Below, piece by piece: positions 1-5,506 of a stretch of 5,506 bases of DNA. The notes under the pieces were generated by a model. It searched no databases and was not told the origin of the DNA. It worked only from the letters and a program-made list of their open reading frames with translations. The stretch is taken from NCBI GenBank assembly GCA_016867695.1, contig VGIY01000186.1, positions 1-5,506 on the forward strand, given 5' to 3'. The stretch comes from Candidatus Eiseniibacteriota bacterium. GTDB lineage: Bacteria > Eisenbacteria > RBG-16-71-46 > CAIMUX01 > WJJG01. The stretch's first letter is position 1; each line of letters starts with the position of its first letter. The translations under genes and the position numbers were made by a program.

Positions 1-2284
1 CGGGGAGTCGGGCCAGGTTGTCGATGTTGCGCCGATCGGAGGGCTCGAGAACGATCCCCATCGCCACCTCGCGATCGCGGCCCTGAAAGTCGCGCAGCGG
101 CACGCCGCGGAAGGTCAGGCCGAGGATCTCCGCCAGCGCTCTCGAGTCCAGGTCGAAGCGGGCCGCCTGGCGGCGGTCGAGCACGACGCGCACCTCGTCC
201 CGCCCCTCGTCCACGTCGCTGCGGACGTCGGTGAGCCCGTCGAGGTGGGAGAGCCGGCGCTGCGCCTCGCGGGCCAGCTCCCCGAGCAGCTCGGTGTCCT
301 CGCCGAAGAGCGTGACCGAGACCTGCTGCGCCCCGCGCCCCGATTCCTCCTCCTCGCCGATGCGGTACTTGGCCCCGGGGAGCACCGGGAGGCGGTCGCG
401 CAGGTAGCGGCGCAGCTCCCGCATCTCCCGCTCTCCACGCTTCGTCTGCTTGGGGAAGTAGAGGCGCACGCCGGCGACGTTGTCCGTGTAGAAGCTGTAG
501 ACCGACTCCACGCCGAGCGAGTCGCGGCGGGCGAGAAGGAAGGCCTCCACCCGGTCGACATAGCCCTGCACGCCGTAGATGTTGACATTGTCCTGGAACT
601 CGACCTCGATCATCAGGTTGTCCTGGACCACGCCCCTGCCGCCCATGTCCTGCGGCTCGAAGCCGGTCACCTTGATCGCCAGCACGGTGATCGCCAGGAA
701 GGCGGGAATGAAGACCAGCCCCGTGCGGCGTGGATGGCGCAGAGCGGTCCAGCGCAGCAGCCGCAGGTAGCCTTCCCGCAGGCGGGTCAGCGCGCGGAAC
801 TCCTCCGCGCCCGCCCGATGCCGCGCCCGCGCGGCGAGCAGGGGCACGATGGTCAGGCAGACGGCCAGCGAGAGCAGCAGGGTGACCGAGATGGTGATGC
901 CCACGTGGCCAAGCCAGGCGCCCATCTGGTCGCCCTTGCTGAGCACGACGGGGGCGAAGACGATGACCGAGGTGAGGGTGGAGGCGGTGACCGCCAGGCC
1001 GACCTCGCGCGCGCCGCCGGCCGCCGCCTCCGCCGGCGAGGTCCCCCCTTCGCCCCGCCGGTGGATCGCCTCCAGGACGACGATCGCGTTGTCGACCAGC
1101 ATGCCGACGGCCAGCATGAGGCCCATCATGGTCAGGACATTGAGCGAGCGGCCGGTGAAGTAGAGGAACGCGCCGGCGCCGATGACCGACAGGGGGATGG
1201 CGGTCGAGACGATCAGCATCGCCCGCAGGCGCCGCAGGAAGAGGTAGAGGATCGCCAGGGCGAGGATCGATCCGAGCAGGCCTGCCGACAGCAGGCTGCG
1301 CAGGGAATTGCGGATCTGCTCGGCCTGATCGAAGAAGAGGATGACCTCGATGCCGCGCAGCGCCGGGTCGCGGCTGATCTCCTCGAGCACCTCCCGGACA
1401 CGGTCGGAGATCTGGACGATGTTGGCTCCCGATGCCTTCTGGATCTCGAAGGCCACGGCCGGCTCGCCGTCGATGCGCCGGCGGTAGCTGGGCAGCGGCT
1501 CGCTGTAGTCGATCACGGCGACGTCGCGCAGGCGCACGCCCGCGGGGCCGGCCGGCAGGTCGCCGATCTCCTCCAGCGAGCGGAACTGCCCCAGCGTGCG
1601 CACGGTCACCCGCTGGCGGCCGTCGTGGACGCGCCCGACGGAGAGGTCGAGGTTGTTGGCATTGAGCGTCCGGAAGAGGCGGCCCGCATCGATGCCATGC
1701 TCGACGATCTTGTCCAGGAAGAGGTATATCGTGATCTCCTGGGGGGCGATACCGTCCACGCGCACGCGGCCGACCCCCTCGACGCGCTGGAGCGGACGGA
1801 TGATCCGGCGTTCGAGGAGATCGTAGGAGCCCGCCAGGTCGGCGTCCTTCGCGCTGATCCGGCCGACCATGATCGGGATGTCGCCGGAGTTGAAGGTGAA
1901 CAGGTAGGTGTCGCGCAGGTCGCCCGGCAGCAGCGGACGCACCTGCTCGAGGCGCTCGCGGACTTCCATGCGCAGCGCGTCGACGCTGCGGCCGAAGTCG
2001 AAGACCACGCCGACGAAGGCGCCGTCCTGCGTCGACTGGGAGAAGATCTGGCGCACGTCGCCGAGCGTGGCCATGATCTCCTCGATCGGCCGGGCGATCT
2101 CCTGCTCGACCTGCGTGGGCACGGCGTTGGGGTAGGGGGCCCAGACGCCGATGAAAGGCATGTCCATCTGCGGCAGGAAGTCGAGCCGCAGCCGGGCCAG
2201 GCTGACCAGCCCGAGGACGACCAGCGCCGCGGCGACGACGCCCACGGTCACGGGGCGGCGCAGCGAGTGGTCGGAGAGACTCAT
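1..2284 (-). CDS. RND efflux permease B (AcrB/HAE-type), 3' partial
   Basis: Second RND exporter subunit, in the same direction as permease A and 12 bases after its stop codon. Translation from ATG 2284-2282 is open for 761 codons to base 2, with no stop before the window edge. The N-terminus MSLSDHSLRRPVTVGVV is the expected short cytoplasmic segment leading into TM1 (12-30), followed by RLDFLPQMDMPFIGVWAPYP, the usual entry to the porter domain; this and the ribosome-binding site support the chosen start. Then periplasmic loop 1 (31-329), TM2 330-350, TM3 354-376, TM4 382-408 with D398-N399 in GMLVDNAIVVLEAI, TM5 430-449, TM6 458-485, a short connector (about 486-519), TM7 520-540 and loop 2 from 541 to the edge. 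Family members are usually 1000-1060 residues, so about 250-300 residues including TM8-TM12 are missing; the TM10/TM11 relay residues cannot be judged. Outside TM4 it differs clearly from permease A, so it is an old paralogue rather than a recent copy. It could pair with A in a mixed trimer like MdtB/MdtC; that is inference. Confidence 0.95.
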   Translation of the reverse strand, partial: MSLSDHSLRRPVTVGVVAAALVVLGLVSLARLRLDFLPQMDMPFIGVWAPYPNAVPTQVEQEIARPIEEIMATLGDVRQIFSQSTQDGAFVGVVFDFGRSVDALRMEVRERLEQVRPLLPGDLRDTYLFTFNSGDIPIMVGRISAKDADLAGSYDLLERRIIRPLQRVEGVGRVRVDGIAPQEITIYLFLDKIVEHGIDAGRLFRTLNANNLDLSVGRVHDGRQRVTVRTLGQFRSLEEIGDLPAGPAGVRLRDVAVIDYSEPLPSYRRRIDGEPAVAFEIQKASGANIVQISDRVREVLEEISRDPALRGIEVILFFDQAEQIRNSLRSLLSAGLLGSILALAILYLFLRRLRAMLIVSTAIPLSVIGAGAFLYFTGRSLNVLTMMGLMLAVGMLVDNAIVVLEAIHRRGEGGTSPAEAAAGGAREVGLAVTASTLTSVIVFAPVVLSKGDQMGAWLGHVGITISVTLLLSLAVCLTIVPLLAARARHRAGAEEFRALTRLREGYLRLLRWTALRHPRRTGLVFIPAFLAITVLAIKVTGFEPQDMGGRGVVQDNLMIEVEFQDNVNIYGVQGYVDRVEAFLLARRDSLGVESVYSFYTDNVAGVRLYFPKQTKRGEREMRELRRYLRDRLPVLPGAKYRIGEEEESGRGAQQVSVTLFGEDTELLGELAREAQRRLSHLDGLTDVRSDVDEGRDEVRVVLDRRQAARFDLDSRALAEILGLTFRGVPLRDFQGRDREVAMGIVLEPSDRRNIDNLARLP

Positions 2285-2296
2285 GGCCCCTTCCGC
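2285..2296 (-). promoter_or_regulatory. Intergenic gap with ribosome-binding site of permease B
   Basis: These 12 bases are all that separates the TAG of permease A from the ATG of permease B. Read on the minus strand they are GCGGAAGGGGCC. The purine run GGAAGGGG (2294-2287) is a plausible though imperfect Shine-Dalgarno sequence; its GGA lies about 7 bases before the ATG, while the run itself ends 2 bases from it. There is no room for a promoter or hairpin terminator, so B depends on the transcript of A, and a ribosome finishing A could reload on B. Co-transcription is a strong inference; translational coupling is less certain. Confidence 0.7.
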
Positions 2297-5200
2297 CTAG
2301 GCCGAGCGGTCGAGCGTCGCGTAGACGACCGGGATGACGACCAGGGTCAGCAGCGTCGCCAGCAGCAGGCCGCCCATGACGGTGATCGCCAGCGGCGCGC
2401 GCAGCTCCGCTCCCTCGCCGAGGCCCAGCGCCATCGGCAGCAGCCCGAGCACGGTCGTCAGGCTGGTCATCAGGATCGGGCGCAGGCGCGCCTGGGCGCC
2501 GTCGATCAGCGCCGGGATCTTGGCCATCCCCTCGCGGCGCCGCTGGTTGACGAAGTCGATCATCACGATGGCGTTGTTGACGACGATGCCGGAGAGCATG
2601 ACCAGGCCGATGAGGACCATGACGCTGACCGCCGTCCCGGTCGCCGCCAGGGCGAGGATCGCGCCCACCGCTCCGAGCGGCACCGTGAAGAGGATCACCA
2701 GCGGGTGCAGGAAGGACTCGAACTGGCTCGCCATCACCAGGTAGACCATGAAGACGGCCAGGAAGGCGGCCAGCGCCAGGCTGCGGTAGGAGCGGGACGC
2801 CTCCCGATGCTGGCCTCCCAGCTCGGCCTGCAGCGGGGAGGGCGGCGGATGGCGGCGCAGCCACTCCTGGACCGCGCGGCTGGCGCTGCCGAGGTCGCGG
2901 CCCGCCAGGTCGGCGCGGACGACCGCGGCGCGATGCTGGCCGATGCGGTGGATCTGCGCCGGCCCGTGGCCGGAGACGACGTCGGCCACCGCGGAAAGCA
3001 GGATCGGCACACCGCCGGCCTGGCCGACGACGAGGTTGCGCACCTGGCCGACCTCGATGTCCTCGGCCCGCGCGGCGCGCACGAGGATGTCGACCTGGCG
3101 GTCCTGCTCCTTCAGCCTGGTGGCCACGTCTCCATGGATCTTGCTGCGCAGCGTGCGCGAGATCGACTCCAGGTCGAGGTCCAGCGCCGCGGCCCGCTCG
3201 CGCCGGAAGCGCACCTGCACCTCGGGGCTGCCCTGCTCCAGGCTGCTGCGCACGTCGCGCAGGCCGCGCAGGCGGGACATGCCCGCGGTGAGTTCGGCGG
3301 CGTAGTCGCGCAGGGCGTCGAGGTCGTGACCGTAGACGGCGACCTCGATCGGCGTCTCGAAGCTGAAGTAGGTCGGGCGGCGGAAGGTGTGGCGGATGTC
3401 GGGATCGCGGGCCAGCCGCCGGCGGATGGCCTCGACGACCGCCTCTTCCTGGCGGCGGTTGCCGGGATCGGCGATGCGCACGTGGAGCTGAGCGATGTTC
3501 TCCCGCCGTTCCGTCGCTCGCCCGCCGAGTTCCGGGCTCTCGCCGACGGTGGCGAAGAGGGAGGCCAGGCGGGGATCGTCCAGCAGGTCCTTCTCGATCG
3601 CCGCCACGCGCTCGGCGGAGCGCAGGAGCGGCGTGCCGGGGGCGAACTCGAGCTCGCAGGTGAACTCGCCCTGCGTGAACTCCGGTACGAGCTCCAGGCC
3701 CAGCAGGGGCGTGAGCGCCGCGGCGAGCAGGGCGCACCCTCCGGCCAGGGCCAGCGTGCGCCGGCGATGCGCCAGCGCGGAGGCGAGGAGCCGGGGATAG
3801 AGGGCGGCGAGCGCCTGCCAGGCGCGATCGAAGGCGAACTCGAGCGGTCTCAGGGCGAGGCGCAGGGGCCGGGCCAGGAGCCGCGCCGCCAGGAGGCCCG
3901 CGCGCAGGAGCAGCCCGGGCAGCAGCACCGCGAACAGGCGGCTGGCCCAGCGCAGGAGAAAAAGCAACCCGCGCCCGGCCGCCAGGAACGCCCGCCCCGG
4001 CAGGCGGAAGACGCCCGCGAGCGCGCCGCGGCGGGGGAGCGGACGGCGGGGCGCGGCGGCGGCGCCCGCGGGCTCCGGGTCGGGAGCGCTGGGGGGCGCG
4101 GCATCGAGCCGGGCTCCGGGAGCGGCCGCCGGCCGCTTCGCGCCCACCGAGGAGAAGACCGGGATGAGCGTCAGCGCCGCCAGCAGCGAGACGATCAACG
4201 ACGCGGTCACGGTCAGTGCCTGGTCCTTGAAGATCTGTCCGGCGATGCCCTCGACGAAGAGGATCGGCAGGAACACGGCCACCGTGGTCAGCGTGGAGGC
4301 GGTCACCGCGCGGGAGACCTCCTCCGCCCCGACCCGCGTGGCCTCCCACTGCGGCAGGCCGAGCGTCCGGCGCCGGTGGATCGCCTCCAGCACGACGATC
4401 GCGTTGTCGACGAGCATCCCGACGCCCAGCGCCAGCCCCCCGAGGGACATGATGTTCAGCGAGACTCCGAGCTGCTGCATGACGAAGAAGGTCGCCACGA
4501 CCGACAGGGGGATCGTCAGTCCGACGATGAGCGTGCTGCGCCGCCGGCGCAGGAAGAGGTAGAGGACGAGGACCGCCAGCAGGCCGCCGGCGATCGCGTT
4601 CGACCGCACCTCGCGCAGCGACTGCTCGATGAAGCGGGACTGGTCGAAGAGAACGCGCGTGGAGACGCCTGCGGGAAGGTCCTGGCCGATCCGGCTCAGG
4701 CGGCGTTTCACCGCCCGGGCCACCTGGACGGTGTTGGCGCTGCCCTCCTTGTAGATCGCCAGCTCGACCGCTTCCTCGCCCTGGACGCGCGAGACGATCT
4801 CCCTCTCCTTGATGCCCCGGCGGATCGAGGCCACGTCGCGCAGGCGGACGACACGGCCCCCGCCCTCGTGCAGGATCGCCTCGGCGACGTCCTCCAGGCC
4901 CCGGAACTCGTTGACCGTGCGCACCAGGAACTCGGCCTCGCGGTCGCGCAGCCGTCCCCCGGCGGCGTTGATGTTCTGGCCGCCGAGGAAGCGGGAGACC
5001 TCGCGGATCGGGATCCCCAGGGCGGCGAGCTTGCCCTCGTCGACCTCGACCTGGATCTCCTCCTCGAGGCCCCCGCGCGCGCGGACCGAAGCGACGCCCT
5101 CGATCGACTCGAGGTCCTTCTTGAGCACCCGCTCGGCCAGGTGACGCAGCTCCGCCAGGTCGCCGCCGTGCACGCCGATGCGCAGGATCGGATCGAGCCT

Positions 5201-5506
5201 CGGGTCGTAGCGCAGCAGGACGGGGCTGGCGGCGTCCGCGGGCAGCCCGACGAGGTCGATCTTCTCGCGCACATCCAGGGCGGCGTAGTCCATGCGCGTC
5301 TTCCAGGCGAACTCGAGCGTGACCTCGGAGACGCCCGGGCGCGACACGGAGCGCAGGAGGCGGACCCCCTGGATCACCGAGACGGCTTCCTCCAGGGGCT
5401 CGGTGACCAGCTTCTCGACCTCGGCCGGCGCCGAATCGGCGTACTCGGTGCGGATCGTCAGCGTCGGATAAGAGATGTCGGGGAGCAGGTTGAGCGGCCG
5501 GCGCGC
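2297..5506 (-). CDS. RND efflux permease A (AcrB/HAE-type), 5' partial
   Basis: Proton-driven inner-membrane exporter subunit of the RND superfamily; substrate unknown. The frame is open from 5506 to a TAG at 2299-2297, giving 1069 visible residues (A1 = codon 5506-5504). The first residues, ARRPLNLLPDISYPTLTIR, are the classic end of TM1 and start of the porter domain, so only about 25-35 N-terminal residues are missing. Order: periplasmic loop 1 (about 10-300), TM2 301-319, TM3 324-344, TM4 348-376, TM5 400-420, TM6 430-452, long connector 454-583, TM7 584-603, periplasmic loop 2 (604-906), TM8 908-928, TM9 933-955, TM10 959-985, TM11 1007-1028, TM12 1037-1063. Proton-relay positions: D367 with N368 in TM4 (AcrB D407/D408), N977 in TM10 (AcrB K940), R1007 and T1014 in TM11 (RLRPILMTS; AcrB R971/T978). 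TM4 is not the GAMVDAAIVMIEN form of CusA-like metal exporters, which favours the HAE (hydrophobe/amphiphile) side. A GTG at 5377 could be mistaken for the start, but it is an internal Val. Family call is secure; substrate is not inferable. Confidence 0.96.
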   Translation of the reverse strand, partial: ARRPLNLLPDISYPTLTIRTEYADSAPAEVEKLVTEPLEEAVSVIQGVRLLRSVSRPGVSEVTLEFAWKTRMDYAALDVREKIDLVGLPADAASPVLLRYDPRLDPILRIGVHGGDLAELRHLAERVLKKDLESIEGVASVRARGGLEEEIQVEVDEGKLAALGIPIREVSRFLGGQNINAAGGRLRDREAEFLVRTVNEFRGLEDVAEAILHEGGGRVVRLRDVASIRRGIKEREIVSRVQGEEAVELAIYKEGSANTVQVARAVKRRLSRIGQDLPAGVSTRVLFDQSRFIEQSLREVRSNAIAGGLLAVLVLYLFLRRRRSTLIVGLTIPLSVVATFFVMQQLGVSLNIMSLGGLALGVGMLVDNAIVVLEAIHRRRTLGLPQWEATRVGAEEVSRAVTASTLTTVAVFLPILFVEGIAGQIFKDQALTVTASLIVSLLAALTLIPVFSSVGAKRPAAAPGARLDAAPPSAPDPEPAGAAAAPRRPLPRRGALAGVFRLPGRAFLAAGRGLLFLLRWASRLFAVLLPGLLLRAGLLAARLLARPLRLALRPLEFAFDRAWQALAALYPRLLASALAHRRRTLALAGGCALLAAALTPLLGLELVPEFTQGEFTCELEFAPGTPLLRSAERVAAIEKDLLDDPRLASLFATVGESPELGGRATERRENIAQLHVRIADPGNRRQEEAVVEAIRRRLARDPDIRHTFRRPTYFSFETPIEVAVYGHDLDALRDYAAELTAGMSRLRGLRDVRSSLEQGSPEVQVRFRRERAAALDLDLESISRTLRSKIHGDVATRLKEQDRQVDILVRAARAEDIEVGQVRNLVVGQAGGVPILLSAVADVVSGHGPAQIHRIGQHRAAVVRADLAGRDLGSASRAVQEWLRRHPPPSPLQAELGGQHREASRSYRSLALAAFLAVFMVYLVMASQFESFLHPLVILFTVPLGAVGAILALAATGTAVSVMVLIGLVMLSGIVVNNAIVMIDFVNQRRREGMAKIPALIDGAQARLRPILMTSLTTVLGLLPMALGLGEGAELRAPLAITVMGGLLLATLLTLVVIPVVYATLDRSA
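3758..4147 (-). other. Enlarged TM6-TM7 cytoplasmic connector of permease A
   Basis: This in-frame stretch encodes visible residues 454-583 of permease A, about 130 residues between TM6 and TM7. The equivalent stretch in permease B is only about 34 residues. It has three parts. Residues about 455-494 are Ala/Pro/Arg-rich and low in complexity; bases 4021-4140, which cover most of this, count 107 G/C of 120. Residues about 495-546 are a Leu/Ala-rich hydrophobic stretch interrupted by single Arg residues (for example GLLFLLRWASRLFAVLLPG). Residues about 547-583 resemble the usual amphipathic helix lying on the membrane before TM7 (RPLEFAFDRAWQALAALYPR). TM7 and loop 2 follow normally, so this is not a frameshift. 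Function unknown. Confidence 0.75.

Noticed and set aside
1056..1115. Mobile-element or attachment-site repeat matching 4371-4430
   Set aside because: Both copies lie in the same reading frame over the same conserved helix of homologous genes, with no inverted ends or target duplications. Paralogy explains the match.
2285..2296. Terminator or promoter between the two permease genes
   Set aside because: Twelve bases are too few for either, and no hairpin followed by a T run is present around the permease A stop codon.
3758..4147. Possible frameshift or assembly error in the low-complexity, roughly 89% GC part of permease A
   Set aside because: The same frame is conserved RND sequence on both sides (TM6 before, TM7 and the ELVPEFTQGEF segment after) and no stop occurs, so an uncompensated indel is excluded. 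A compensated pair of errors inside the low-complexity part cannot be wholly excluded.
4164..4562. Plus-strand open frame of 132 codons antisense to permease A (a similar one at 2334-2744)
   Set aside because: The product is a Ser/Thr/Arg-rich composition typical of the antisense frame of GC-rich genes, with no recognisable domain. The opposite strand here encodes conserved RND helices without interruption.
4708..5274. Minus-strand open frame of 188 codons inside permease A in another frame (a similar one at 115-588 inside permease B)
   Set aside because: Arg/Ser/Ala-rich translation produced by frame-shifting GC-rich codons. The overlapping real frames carry clear RND porter-domain sequence.
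2297..5506. Heavy-metal (CusA/CzcA, HME) type exporter
   Set aside because: TM4 has GMLVDNAIVVLEAI and not the GAMVDAAIVMIEN form seen in HME proteins, and the overall motif style fits HAE-type permeases. Substrate remains open.

Overview
The window is one block of minus-strand coding DNA. It holds two tandem genes for inner-membrane RND (resistance-nodulation-cell division) efflux permeases, and both run off the window edges. The DNA is very GC-rich, with strong G/C preference at third codon positions. This points to a high-GC bacterium with a Gram-negative type envelope, since RND pumps of this length normally work with a periplasmic adaptor and an outer-membrane channel. The protein style (GMLVDNAIVVLEAI in TM4, GIVVNNAIVMIDF in TM10) is common in Acidobacteria, Myxococcota/deltaproteobacteria, Gemmatimonadota and related environmental lineages. 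I cannot name the taxon from sequence alone.

Reading along the minus strand from the right edge, permease A occupies 5506 to 2297. It lacks only its extreme N-terminus (probably start codon plus TM1) and ends at a TAG. After 12 bases carrying a purine-rich ribosome-binding site, permease B starts at ATG 2284 and is open to base 1. B shows TM1 to TM7 and most of the second periplasmic loop, and loses roughly its last quarter (TM8 to TM12). There is no RNA gene, mobile element, CRISPR array, promoter or terminator that I can support, and no gene-free stretch longer than the 12-base gap.

The tight spacing says A and B are co-transcribed and probably translationally coupled. The layout recalls mdtB-mdtC, where two different RND subunits form one mixed trimer, but separate homotrimers are equally compatible with the sequence. 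The adaptor (HlyD/MFP family) and outer-membrane factor, if linked, lie outside the window.

This is mostly an ordinary efflux locus; I found no convincing new system. The points worth a second look are an unusually long TM6-TM7 connector in permease A that contains an extra hydrophobic stretch, the paired replacement of two proton-relay positions by Asn, and a nearly identical 60-bp tract shared by the two paralogues.
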